Source: Acholoe squamosa
Lineage: Eukaryota > Annelida > Polychaeta > Phyllodocida > Polynoidae
Direction of reading: 5' to 3'
DNA: 64,000 nucleotides
Assembly: GCA_949317995.1 (NCBI GenBank)
Contig: OX439046.1
Coordinates: forward strand, 41,392,002 to 41,456,001
Part shown: positions 8,099 to 19,149 of the stretch, in pieces
How positions within the stretch are numbered: position 1 is the first letter of the stretch
Layout of the letters: each line of letters opens with the position of its first letter
Notes under the pieces: generated by a model
The model's database searches: none
What the model saw: the letters and a program-made list of their open reading frames with translations, nothing else
What the model was told of the DNA's origin: nothing
Program-made: the position numbers and the translations under genes

Positions 8099-10802
8099 TC
8101 ACTCGACAACAGTCTCCGTAGATGGTGTCTCTACCGTTCCTGTTGTCGAGGCCACGAAGTCATTGGCTGCAAGCAGCCCTGCTACCGCCGTAGCGTTCTC
8201 AGCAGTCGACACACCCTTGGGTTCTGTCAACTGCTCGCTAGGGGGAGCAGGCGGGGGAGGTGGCGAGGGAAAGGTAAGGGGGTCGGCCTTATCCATCTCC
8301 GATGACTAATCCTTCAACAAGGGCGTGGCATCCCGAGAGTCCTCGGAATCACTGTGCAGCAGCTGATCCTCGGCTTGGGTTACCGCTTGGTCATCCTCCT
8401 CCTCCTCACTGTCACTGGAGATCTGTCGACCAGATCCCACAGAGACAATGTCGTCCTCCACCTCCATATCAGAAACAGTCTCCTAAGTGACTGTACATGG
8501 TACAGATGGGGCCACCTGAACTCCCGGTTCAGCCGAAGGTAACGGTGTGATACCTTCGAGTTGAGCCGGGACAACAACTGGGGTCCTTGGAGTCTCCTTC
8601 AATGGAGACTCGTGCCCCAGTGTCGACATTTGTGCACACAGCGGACCAAAGCCGGGCGACAGGGCGAGATTAGAGCGGTCTTGCAGCCGCAATTCTTTGA
8701 CCTGAGGAATACGTACTTCTGTACCCCTCTAGAAGCATTCTTCTGGTGAGGCTTGAGTGGTCTTATGGCTCGATCTTCATCAGCAACCCACTGGTGAAGG
8801 CATAGGCCAAGCACTCGATGAAATTCCTGATCGATCGACTGCCATATCGCGAGTTCCCCATCTCGTTTAGACAACTCATAGTCAGTATCCATTTGGAAAT
8901 CAGACAGGCGAGCTTCGATGTCGTTAATTTGGCCCTGCACAGCCTCCTTAGCAACTCACTCTTGTTCCTGTGGAAGTTCCTGGAGGAAACTGCCCCGTAG
9001 GCACTGACTGACTCGGGTGAAGAGTGCAAACAGGTAGGCGTTCGATTCTTCCCGAAAAGCACGCCCAAATTCGTCTAACACCGACAAACCTGTCATTTCT
9101 ACAAATGTATAAGGGACTCCTGGAGTCACTCCTTCACCGAAGTTAGGTTTAGGAAGGAAGGCGGCGCGAGCAGCGCCGGGTTTCTCCTGACCAGAAGCTA
9201 CTTTAGAGAAGGTCACACCTCTTTCTGGGGGTGGAGCTAACTCTAAAGTTACTTTCCGATCTCCCCGAGGTACAGAAGAAGTGGCTCCCGAAGTACAGGC
9301 TTTAGGAAGTCTGTTACGACTCTCCCGTTGCCCAGTACTAGTTGAAGCCACTGGTTCTGGAGGAACAACAGGGCACTGTTTCTTAGCAGCCCCTGCTGCA
9401 GCACTATCAGAACCCACCGAGTGTGTTCGTTTGGTACTATTGGACCCACCTCCGGTAGCACCAACAGCAATCAGGGTTTGTCAAGGGATGCTGCCTGCCC
9501 GTCTTCTTTGTAGCTCCTTCCTGCAATCAGGGTAGGCTCCAAATAATGCCGGAATTAGTTTCTTCTTCAGGTATAGACGTCAAGGATTGTCCTTAGTGTT
9601 ACTTTCTGACCAATAGTAAAACTTTTTGGACAGAAGATTACCAGCAGCGTTCTCCTCGACATTGGAGATGAGGTTCTGGACCAACTGTACTGCCAGTTTG
9701 GTGGAATACCGGTGAGGTTGTGGTTCACCTTCCCTCAGATGCCTTACAAACAATCCCCGTTGACTCGTGACAAAGGGACCGGTCGTGGCATCGCGTCGGT
9801 TCTGGGAACACACCGCCTGTCCTTTTCGAAAAGAACATCCAAACTGGGGTCGTATGGCTCGATGATGCTCAACCAGGTGCCGGGCATATCGAGGGTCACT
9901 ATTGTACTTCCTAGGAGTATGGCCCTCTGGAGTGCAACCGACAAAGCAACACTCCTGGCCAGGATTGAACATGCGCCATGCAAATCCAATCTTGTAGCGT
10001 TCCTCCAGGGGAATACCTGATTCTGGGGAGGCGTTGACAACCTGTTCGATTTTCCTCACGTACCAATCGATAGGGTGTCCTTCATCCCAGAACCATTCCT
10101 CATCGTCGCTGCCATCATCACTAACCAGAGGTGGCAAGACTATACCCTCCTTTGGGATTTTATAGTCTATTAATTTCCGGACCTCTCGGGTGTCCTGCTC
10201 ACTAGCACCACGATCCCTGGTCCTGGACATTAATTCTTGCCAAGTCCTCTGCGCACTGGTCTGTTCGGGAGGCGCAGAGATGACATCGACAGTTTCGACA
10301 GCACTCGACTCGTCTCAGTCGCCTCAGGAACAGACTGTGGAGCACAGGTACTGATGCGTGCCTTCTCCTTAGACACCACGGCTTTAGGGGCTCCACCTTT
10401 CTTTGAAATCTTGAAGGTAGAACCCTTGGAGCCCGTTTTGCCGGTAGAAGCAACCTTACCTGCAGCTCCCTTGGCTTTGCATTTAGATTCTTTCGACGAC
10501 GACCCGCTAGAGTGAGAAACATTGACCTCCATTGGCTCTGCAGAAGAAGAGGACGAAGAAGCAGAACCCTTATCGTGCTTCTTGTCCTTCTTGGACTGCT
10601 TTGCTGCCCTTTCAGCTAGTTTCAGAGCTTCGTCGGCCTTAGCTTCTGAGCGCTGCAGTTTCTCCAAAACCTTCTCGTATGCCTTATGAGCTTCCTCGGC
10701 TTCGGACTGAGCACCATCAGCCTGTTTCTCCGACTTGGTCTTCTTCTTTTTCTTCCGAGACCGGCCAGCGCCGGCGTCAGAGTCATATTCTGAAGACTCC
10801 AT
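8099..10802 (-). pseudogene. ORF3 of element 1: zinc-finger-like, non-envelope protein (split by stops)
   Basis: Several leftward frames form one degraded ORF3. ORF3a starts at ATG 10802 and ends with TAA at 10230; it encodes a Lys/Glu-rich helical N-part, a Ser-rich run and a basic Ala/Gly/Lys part. ORF3b starts at ATG 10230, overlapping that stop as TAATG. It has an acidic 'SDDGSDDEEW' block, then C94-x4-C99-x18-H118-x4-H123 and a second cluster beginning C132-x8-C141, the same layout as in element 3. After 9580 come frames at 9417-8956 and 8940-8599 (one frame split by a TGA at 8956-8958) with a predicted helical C-terminal region. More Pro-rich remnants follow at 8692-8483 and 8296-8099. 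There is no signal peptide or membrane segment, so it is not an envelope. Confidence 0.65.
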
Positions 10803-11543
10803 GTCGATATGGGTCGAGTGCAAGCACTCTTAAACCTGTAGTGGAGCAAGCTCCCAGGTAATAAAGGTATCTACCTTAGCCGATGATCCCTCGAGGGACA
10901 CCGACACTCAGATGTGACTCTGGCCGAAGCTCAGAGACACACAGGGCTGACGTCTAATCCCCAGGGATCAGAGGCGCCAACTAGCTCTCAAATGCTCACC
11001 ACAGAGGCTTATATAACCCCCGCAGCTGCCTGATTGGTTGAGGGAAAACACGTGACCCGCAGTACAGCCTCTGATAGGTGGAACACCAACGCGCCACCTG
11101 TCGGAATTCTATCAATAGAATCATCGACCCAGATCTCACGGCTCAACGGGGTAACGGTTTCTTTTCCCACTCCACTAAGGGTCTGTTAGTTGCTAAATAA
11201 CATGAAGTCTATGGTCTAATTAACAGAATAAAAGCACCTTGTTTACACTCATTTCAGTTTCCAACGGACACAGGGAATATATTGATGTAAATATCAACCT
11301 GCTACACGAGCAGAACTCACCAGACAATGCTGTACATCATTCCACGGGATTATTTTCAGCTTTAATTTGTGAAAACTCGGCGCCTTCCTGTAGGTAAGAG
11401 CTGGTTAGAGATCAATCGTATCGTACTTCTCGTTGTGTATTTTTTTCATTATGCCTAGGTTTCCGCTAATTACCCTATCCACTGTTTTTCAATGGATTAG
11501 CAACATCCAACCCCATCCCCAGAAAGAGGTAGGATTAGAGTAA
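10803..11543 (-). promoter_or_regulatory. Promoter-like spacer between pol and ORF3 of element 1
   Basis: No coding frame is convincing. On the minus strand, in order toward ORF3, there are an E-box CACGTG (11049-11054), a CCAAT box (11033-11037, as ATTGG on plus) and a TATA box TATATAAG (11008-11015). ORF3a's ATG lies about 206 nt downstream of the TATA. This spacing is what a cellular RNA polymerase II promoter would show, suggesting that ORF3 may have its own transcript. Confidence 0.45.
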
Positions 11544-14500
11544 TTAGACTCCACCTGCGGCATCATAGAAGTTAACTGGTTGACGTACACGTGTGCCTCG
11601 TCTCAAGTTTTCTAGGGGGTCCTTTGAAGGTAAATTCGGCTTATTCACTCCTCCTTTATGTTTGGGGATTAGGGGACCGGGCTCTGGTCCTTTTCTACCC
11701 CCATACATGTTAGGAGAACCCAATAAATTAGGCTTCAAAGGCGTCTTATTATGTAACACAGCACCAGGCTTACGCCGCGCAGTGTTGTTTACATTATTTG
11801 ACTGTCTCGACTTCACTTGAATAGCAGCCGGTGAATATCGACTGTTATCAAGTTTGGCCATCGAAGTAGCATCGTTTCCTTTTGTACCGGTCTTCTGCTT
11901 ACGCCACGTTTGTGTTGTGGTAAGGCATCTAACACTTCCACTCCCCTTACTTCTTGATCAATTTTCTGTTGTCTACGACGAGAGGGAGCATGTTTATTCT
12001 TTGTACTACCCGGCGCCTTTACAAGAGGCGTCGAGGTAGTTTCAGTGTCAGCATTCTCACCTCGATTCAGCTCAGCCAAGAGTCGAGAGTCGTCGTCTAC
12101 AGATTGTTGTGGTTGCAACAACTCAACAGTTTGTGTAAGCTCCACCCCCAACCAACGGCGGAGTCTATCCACATTACTTTTATACAACCTACCATAGGCC
12201 GATTTCAGTATCACTGTGGATTCCGATATCACTGAGTCAACAATGAAAGGCCCATCCCAATTGGGTGCTAATTTAATAGCTGCTTTAGGGGTATGGTACC
12301 GTACCACCTGCTCCCCAACCGAGAAACATCGAGCCCTTAGACTAGTGTCGTAACCAACCTTCTGTCTAAGGGCTGCTTTACCTGAGTTCTCTTTGACTAG
12401 CTGATAGCTTTCTCTGAGACGATCCCTAAGATTTTCCACATAGGTGACACTACATGGGACATCCAGGCCACCATCGAAAGTCCCATAGATAACATCAGCA
12501 GGCATTAGAATCTTGTCAACAAATACCATCATATTTGGACTACAACCAGTCGAACTATGTTCGGTACCATTATATGCGCTGACTACATATTTAGATTGTT
12601 CGTCCCAATCGTCCATATGTTTGTTTGACAAGCATAGTAAGGGACTGGATCAAAGTACGATTGAACCTTTCCACCTGACCATCACTTTGAGGTCTGTATG
12701 GATTTGTTCTCTGTTTGACTATCGACAAATAGTCACACATTTCAGTAATTCGAATTCTCTCCCTTGGTCGGAATGTAGGAGCAATGGAATACCAAAGGTA
12801 AGAACCCAGTTATTCACAAATGCTTCTGCACATGTTACTGCTGTGTGATTTGGTAAAGGTATCACTTGGACATACTTGGTGAAGTAATCTTGGATTACTA
12901 ACATACAAGTGTTCCCGCTAGGAGTCGGTAGAAATCCTGATATAATATCCATGGCAATTCTACCGAACCTAACCCCAAACAATTATTGATGAAGTGGAGA
13001 TTTACCCAGACCTTCCCCGGGTTGACTAAACAGCAAGTTGGGCAATCGCGTACCCATCTAGCTATGTCTTTTCCCATTCCAGGCCAGTAATACCTCCTCT
13101 TCACTTTTTCAAGAGTACGTTTGCGCCCGAAGTTGCCGCTGTTCGATGCCCATGACAGTAAGCTAATACCTCAGCCCTAAGCTGACGTGGTACCACTACC
13201 TGTATCGAGCGTCTAGCTCTACCTGGGGTAACCTTCCATCGACACAAAAGACCTTCTCTAAAGGTTAATAAAGGCCATTGCCCAATTAACTTTCGAGTTT
13301 CTGCACCCTCTATAGACACTTCAGGTCTAGTCGGTTTAGCCCCTAATACTAGCCATTTTGTCACTCTTGTGATGTCAGTATCTGCTAACAGGGCATCCAC
13401 AAATTCAGAGAGAGACCAAAATATTCCACCTATCGTCCTACTTTCAATACTACTGGTGGCAGCTATTACAGAATTATGTAGACCACAGTCAGTGCAATCC
13501 AAACACTGACATAGTCGAACAGGGATTCGACTTAAAGCGTCTGCGTTCAGATGCTTCGACCCATTTCGATGACCAATTTGTGTGTTAGACAAACCAAGTT
13601 CCGAGAGGTAGGCCAGCCATTGACCCATCATCCCCACTGCTTCTTTGAAGTTCAGAAGCCACTTCAATGAGGAATGGTCGGTTCGGATAATAAAATTTCC
13701 TCCATAAAGGATATGTCTATATTTCCGAGTGTACACCACAATGGCTAATAATTCTCTCTTAGTTGTACAGTAGTTTCGTTGGGTTTTACTTAAAGTATTG
13801 CTTGCAAAAGCCAGTGGGACCTCCACTCCATCCTGAAGTTGGGACAGAGCAGCTCCGATGGCTTTGTCACTAGCATCCGTATCAAGTATAAACCTTCCGT
13901 CTGACGTAGGAAACTTAAGTACAGGAGTATCCTTGAACTTAAGCTTCAACTCAGCAAATGACTTTTCTGCCTTCTCAGTCCAGTCAAATACTGCGTAATG
14001 ACCTCAACCCTCTTTTAGCTTTGCCGTAACGAGTTCCTGTAAAGGAGCTACCAGCTCGGCAAAGCCTGGAATGAAGTCTCGGTAGTATGAGCAAAAACCT
14101 ATAAATGATCTAACCTCTTTCACATTGGTAGGCTTTACCCAGGTCATTACAGCGTTGATTTTGTCTGGGTTTGCCTTAATCCTAGACTCAGATATGATTC
14201 GGCCGAGATAATCTACTGAAGTTCGAAAAAGTTTGCACTTTTTGGGTTTCAGTTTTAATCCCCACTCCATAATTCTATCCAATACCAACTCCAAATTTTC
14301 CATTGCCTCCTTCGTCGTTTTCCGAAGACTATGATATCATCAAGATATACTAAGCATTTTATCACAAAGAAAACCTCTCAACATATCCTCCATCATACCC
14401 TCGAAGTTGGCGAGGCGTTTCAAAGACCAAACGCCATTCGATCGAACTCGTATAAACCCTTTAGGTAAGAAAAAGCAGTTTTTTCTACATCGTCCTGATG

Positions 14501-14577
14501 CATCCTGATTTGCCAGTAACCCGACTGTAAATCGAGGCAACTGAACCACTTATTCCCACCCAAGGCGTCCAGACATT

Positions 14578-14798
14578 TGTAGTGGTCAGCGGAAAATGTC
14601 ATGGAGAAACCGGGACTCGAACCCGGGACCCTCCAACTTCGAAGCGGAAGCTCTACCCCTGAGCTACTTCCCCTGGCCTGACATTCTCTACCTTCCAACT
14701 ACCCTGGATCGGTATGGTATACATAGGGGGAGTGACACAATCAAGTGAACAGTCCCTCTGAAGGCTCTGTGCACCCGACGGGGGAACGAACCACTACA
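14578..14798 (-). repeat. 3' LTR of the TRIM
   Basis: 221 bp with TG...CA ends and a 9-bp terminal inversion (TGTAGTGGT/ACCACTACA). A tRNA gene occupies 14602-14673 near its transcript-distal end on the minus strand. Confidence 0.85.
14602..14673 (-). tRNA. tRNA-Ala-like gene (anticodon CGA) inside the TRIM 3' LTR
   Basis: 72 nt read on the minus strand fold as a class I tRNA. The acceptor is GGGGAAG/TTTCTCC, and the G3:U70 pair is the hallmark identity element of tRNA-Ala, with discriminator A73. The D arm has GCTC/GAGC. The anticodon loop is TTCGAAG, giving CGA (a serine codon reader if read literally). The variable loop has 5 nt, and the T arm is CCGGG/CCCGG with TTCGAGT. The A box TAGCTCAGGGG and B box GGTTCGAGTCC match Pol III consensus. 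A TTTT terminator follows (AAAA on plus, 14593-14596). The anticodon stem is weak (one mismatch, one G-U), so it may be a tRNA-like RNA rather than an aminoacylated decoder. Confidence 0.8.
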
Positions 14799-15027
14799 CT
14801 CGTCCCAACCAGCTTCAACCGTATCCCGCCAGAACCGGTCCTCCAGTCCAGTCTGAATGGTACCCGTACTGAGGCACACACAGCAAATACCAGCTCCTGT
14901 TCCCAGGTGCTACTGTGGGTGCCACCTGTTTCCAAGTCTCCCAGCACTAGCAAGTTGAAGCGCTTGTCTATACCATACCTGCCCAGGTACCGAGCTCTCT
15001 AAAGGTCCCCCTTGCAAGGCAGGACCA

Positions 15028-15043
15028 CTCGGTTTCTCCAGCA
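15028..15043 (-). promoter_or_regulatory. Primer-binding site of the TRIM, matching its own LTR tRNA
   Basis: The minus-strand sequence TGCTGGAGAAACCGAG begins 1 nt after the 5' LTR. The complement of the mature 3' end (with added CCA) of the tRNA at 14602-14673 is TGGTGGAGAAACCGGG, so 14 of 16 positions agree, with mismatches at positions 3 and 15. Confidence 0.65.
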
Positions 15044-15044
15044 C

Positions 15045-15265
15045 TGTAGTGGTCAGCAGAAAATGTCATGGAGAAACGGGGACTCGAACCCGGGACCCTC
15101 CAACTTCGAAGCGGCTGCTCTTCCTCTGAGCTATTTCCCCTGGCCTGACATTCTCTACCTACCAACTACCCTGGATCGGTATGGTATACATAGGGGGAGT
15201 GACACAATCAAGTGAACAGTCCCTCTGAAGGCTCTGCGCACCTGACGGGGGAATGAACCCCTACA
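15045..15265 (-). repeat. 5' LTR of the TRIM
   Basis: 221 bp, about 95% identical to 14578-14798. It contains the second tRNA gene (15069-15140) and is followed on the minus strand by the primer-binding site. Confidence 0.85.
15069..15140 (-). tRNA. tRNA-Ala-like gene inside the TRIM 5' LTR
   Basis: Same 72-nt layout as the other copy, with acceptor GGGGAAA/TTTCTCC again carrying G3:U70, A73, anticodon CGA and perfect B box. It differs in the D loop, has an extra mismatch at the outer anticodon pair and one T-stem mismatch. The TTTT terminator lies at 15060-15063 (plus AAAA). Confidence 0.75.
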
Positions 15266-16791
15266 CATTCATCGATGCGTGGAAGTGGGTAAGCATTTTT
15301 CTTAGTCACACCATTCAGAGACCTGTAGTCTACACAGAATCTCATAGATCCATCCTTCTTAGTAACCATCTGTACTGGACTGAACCATGGACTAGAACTT
15401 GGTCTTACCACTCCCGTATCCAACATTTCTTTCAATTGCATGTCTGCTGCAGCTTTCTTGCTGAGAGGGATGTGGCGATAAGGAACGCGGATAGGTCTGG
15501 CATCACCAACGTCAATCCTATGCAGGACTCGATCGGTGCGCCCTAATGGTTCATCTGGGCATTTGAAGGCTACAGCGTGCTTACAGAGTAAGGCGGACAG
15601 CTGTTCCTTCTCGGTTAGAGATTCCAGATGGGTGCTTTCAAACATCTCTGATAGGTAAGTCGGCAGCTTTTTCACCGTGGGAGGAGCTTGCACATGGGTA
15701 TCATTAGTGGCATCTGCAACTATACCACTGACTCGCGCGAGTGCTTCACCGACTTCAGTCGACCCGAAGTCACCATTTCTATCAGCATAAGATACTTTTC
15801 CAAAAACAGTCCCTTTCTCTAACACGATATCTCGGTTCAGTGGATTGCAGACTGGAACCACTAAACGTCGAATATCCTCAACTAAGGTATTGTCACCCTG
15901 TAATCCCATGCTGGTAAGCATAGCGATGTCTGGTTCTATTATACCTTGTCGATTCCTTTCAAGACCAGTCGAATGAACCAATACATCGCATCGATGTCTG
16001 GCTGGAATTCTACACTAGCTATCAACGACACCCGTTTCAAGATGCATTGAAAGGTTTGTCTCACGGGCCACTCCAGGAGTACTATCCCCGACTTCAGGTC
16101 GAGTGTCATTCCATAAAGAGCAGCGAAGTCCAAACCAAGGATGCCATCGTCAGCGGTATCAGCAATTATCGGGCTAACAATAAAGTTGCTCGATTCGACC
16201 TTAAGAGGTAAAACCAATCATCCGAACGTCTGCATTTCTGAACCAGTGGCTATACACACCATTATTCCCTTATAGAGATCATCCGACGGACTAACTAGTG
16301 AAGGTAACAATCTTTTGGAGATAAGGGAGTGGCTAGCTCTGGTATCTATAAAAAAAATCGACCTTACACCCTCGAATTACTACAGGCAGAAACCATCGCT
16401 TACCCTCTAGAGGGGAATTGTCTACCATCATTTTCAATCCCACCCGAGTGCTCAGATCCATCCCCCTCTGTCTTAAGAAAGCCAGACAAGGATCATCTGA
16501 GGGAAGCTCCAATGAGCAAACTCTGGCCAGATGCTGCATTAGGACTTCTCTCCCGACATCCTCAGAGTTTGACAACTCTGTGGAGGTAGAACCACTGGCA
16601 TTAGGGCCGCCAGATTCCTGCCCCAGTGTCTGTTCACACCCTTTTATGTCGAAACCGGTGATCAGCCGGTGCCTTAATGGATTTAGTTGTATCTCCAGGA
16701 TCCACTCTGACGAGACCGGAAATGACAGAGTCGTCAGTTTCTCGGCTCTCAATTGATAGGGCGGCCGGGTAGCCATTACCAGTTGCCCTCC

Positions 16792-18770
16792 TCAGTTTTC
16801 TGATTTATTTTTCGCTGCCAAGACTTTACCAAGATCCGGACATTCGTGTCCAACCTTTCTACAGCTCCAGCAGCGGGCTTCGGCAGCCTTCGGTCCTCCC
16901 AAACTAGGTCGTTTGTTCTTAACAGTTTCACCTAGGCCAGCCAGAATCTTCTGCAACTGTTCTATCGAGACCATGTCCGTACTAACAACCTCCTTTGGAA
17001 CAGATTTATTTCCCGACTTTGCTTTACCAGTTGGGTGTTGAGAAGCTTTTCTCTTCCCACTTGCCTGACCTCCCCAGGCTGCAACAATAGCGTCCTGTTG
17101 CACCTCCTCGACTAAGGTAGTGTCTCCTGTGCTAACAGCATTAACTACCCCCGCCGAAGAAGCTCGACCAGTAAAATTAGGCAAGAGCTGTCTCTTCTTG
17201 AGTAACTCTTCGGCCAATTCTATTAACTGATTGAGGGACATTGTTGTTCTCAAGTCTCGGGATACTTCGGTCACTAAGTCGGGGTCATACAACCCGTTAA
17301 TGAATAATTGATTGACCTTTGTGATCAGCCAATCAACAGTGAAACCGACACCAGGGTAAGCATCGTAGGGATACCCCGTATGCTCTTATGCCTTCATTTT
17401 TCCCCTGACGTCTCTTTTCCAGCTTTGCTATAGGGTTGTCGAGTCCTGTAGTGAGTGCATCAGTCACCATTTCGATGAGACTTTCCAGTAGTCCGTCTCC
17501 ATGTTCCTCCCATAACCATAAGGTATCAGAAGCAGGATTATTATCCAAAGTAATCTGCAATCGTACTAAGGTTTCACTCGAGTCCCAAACATTTACTCTA
17601 GCTATACGATAGAAGCCGTTGTACCACTCGAGCCAGTCGTCTTTAGCTGTAAATGCCTGACACTCCACTGCTCTGCGTGGAGCAGGTTCAAAATTAGTTC
17701 CACTCGAGATGAATCGACTCGACCGACAAGCCTTGTCGATTGCGCATTCATTCGAGCATCTACTAACTTCACAATCCATCCCAAAATTATGCATTGTCGA
17801 TGCCGCTCCGCTTACTCTTCGCGTTGCATCGTATTTGCTTCCTGTTACCCCCCGAGATGTCAGCTACCTACGAGGGGTCTCTAATATCCGTATAGAGAGG
17901 AGGATCTTGTTTGGGATGTTTGTTTCTTTGAGGCGTAGTAAACTGGTCTACTACATCACTCAATGGATTACAGCCAGCAAATGATCGTTCCCAGTCTGTT
18001 GGTGTTCTCGACCTTGGTCCGGGCAAGCCCTGGCTTACGCGGTCGATGTGTGCCAACATATCAGATATAACCTTCTGTTGGGCTGCTAGCTCAGCCTTCT
18101 TAAGTTCTTGTACTAAAAACTTAAATCTGAACTCTTCGTCTTTCGACAAGCCTAGGGAATTCTCCTTCTTGGAAAGGTCCAACGCCTCTATATGAGCGCG
18201 TTTTAACCATTCGTCACAACTTCTTGCATCCATATTATCAAGGCTAAAGGGCAATGGCTGATTCTGCTAGAGATCTTTCTCGTGCTTTTTTTTAGCCTCG
18301 ACAGACCTGACCTCTGCATCCTCGTTGAGTTTTTGTTCTCGTCTTGTTCCTTGCCTTATACGGGCTTCGTCGTTTTCCCTACCAGTTAATACCTGTCTCT
18401 TAAGACCATCAATAGATGATTGGAGATCTCTCAACTCATTTTCTTTTTCGTGATTATCACAGAGATTTTGCACTTATGCTTCAAGTTTGCGTTTTTCCTC
18501 TGGGAGACACAATTTATCAGCTGAATCTATAGCATCGAATTCTTGTTCCAATCAGATTCAAGTTTCCTCCTCCGCCTTATTGATCATGAGTTGATAATGT
18601 TCTTTCATTTGCAACTCATCCTTCCGACGAGCCTCTTCTTCAGCTTGTAATTGAAGAATAAGCTCCTGGCGCTCATCTCGCAGTCTCTGTACCTGGTCTT
18701 CATAAGATCCAATGGTACCTGAAACTGCAGATGAGTGCTCTTCTGACTGAGCATGTTTTGGATGTTTGAT
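16792..18770 (-). pseudogene. gag: gag of element 1, 5'-truncated
   Basis: Leftward frames at 18473-18267, 18254-17868, 17794-17333 and 17292-16792 give a charged coiled-coil N-part, a capsid-like middle ('DDWLEWYNGFYRIARVNVWDS') and a C-terminal zinc knuckle, 'CWSCRKVGHECPD', whose last spacing is shortened from the CCHC norm. The last frame ends with TGA (16794-16792) and pol continues in the same frame. Element 3 has a similar gag stop context, GAAAACTAAGGAGGG versus GAAAACTGAGGAGGG here. Several stops break the frame. The N-terminus and leader are missing. Confidence 0.75.
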
Positions 18771-18780
18771 CTGCCTTTAA

Positions 18781-19149
18781 ATGTCGGATATTGTATTTGT
18801 GAATTGGCTTATAAATGTATCTAGCTGAAGGACCCAATATCATTTCCGAAGGGGGTCAACATACCTTAGTAACAGTGGCAGCTATATTATCATCCAAGTA
18901 TTTCTCATGTACCGTATTGAACCTATAACATGATATTCAGGGTTTCAGTGTCAAATACAACAGATTAACAGAAATAATTTTGCCTTTCATCTGATCATAA
19001 TTCATGAAGTGGGTGTCCTAGCACTAGCTGCTTCCCTATGGTGTAGTAATAGGAATGTCATGGGGGTTAATTGAGTGAGTGAAATTCATTTATTTAGACT
19101 ATGCAAGATTAGGACCAGGTCCTGTCTTGCAAGAGAGTTTCAACATTTC
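18781..19149. other. No gene seen
   Basis: AT-rich flank beyond the truncated end of element 1. No repeat partner in the window was noticed. Confidence 0.4.

Larger units (their letters stand above)
14578..15265 (-). mobile_element. TRIM (miniature LTR retrotransposon) with tRNA genes in its LTRs
   Basis: This 688-bp insertion sits within the RT of element 1. Two direct 221-bp repeats (14578-14798 and 15045-15265, about 12 differences) each start TGTAGTGG and end CTACA. They flank a 246-bp interior without coding frames. The host sequence is duplicated at the edges as CATT (14574-14577 and 15266-15269), a 4-bp target duplication as made by Ty3-type integrases. On the minus strand the interior begins 1 nt after the LTR with a primer-binding site TGCTGGAGAAACCGAG (15028-15043). 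A moderately purine-rich GGTTGGGACGAG precedes the other LTR. No gag or pol is present, so it must be mobilised in trans. A tRNA-derived SINE pair is ruled out by the LTR structure and single target duplication. Confidence 0.85.
11544..16776 (-). pseudogene. pol: pol of element 1 (protease, RT, RNase H, integrase), decayed
   Basis: Domains read leftward. The protease is at 16776-16100 with 'DTRAS' in place of DTG, next to an 8-A run where the frame breaks, and 'GILGLDFAALYG'. RT starts at 15981 ('[11 protein letters not shown]', '[20 protein letters not shown]'). It is interrupted by the TRIM after 'RIDEC', and resumes at 14577 with '[19 protein letters not shown]'. The YLDD motif survives at about 14340 but in a shifted frame. 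RNase H is at 13949-13500 ('DTDASDKAIGAAL', 'RTDHSSLKWLLNF', 'NADALSR'). Integrase spans 13104-12600 with CPTCC, MDIISGF, HSDQGREFE and VERFNR. A GPF/Y module ('NWDGPFIVD') lies near 12255. The final basic tail, with several frame breaks, runs to 11544. There are several stops and shifts, so it is not functional. Confidence 0.85.
7113..18780 (-). mobile_element. Ty3/Gypsy element 1 (5'-truncated, decayed, with ORF3)
   Basis: Reading leftward: gag remnants (18770-16792), pol (16776-11544), a promoter-like spacer (10803-11543), ORF3 (10802-8099), 3' UTR and one LTR. No second LTR occurs right of gag: the gag frame fades at about 18780 into unrelated DNA, so the 5' end is lost and target duplications cannot be tested. 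Multiple stops and frameshifts break pol. A TRIM element is inserted in the reverse-transcriptase region. Pol resembles that of elements 2 and 3 throughout ([38 protein letters not shown]), marking one family. The left LTR boundary is uncertain by tens of bases. Confidence 0.8.

Noticed and set aside
14602..15140. Two independent host tRNA genes or tRNA-derived SINEs
   Set aside because: Both lie at the same place in 221-bp direct repeats with TG...CA ends, an interior, and a single 4-bp target duplication around the whole unit.
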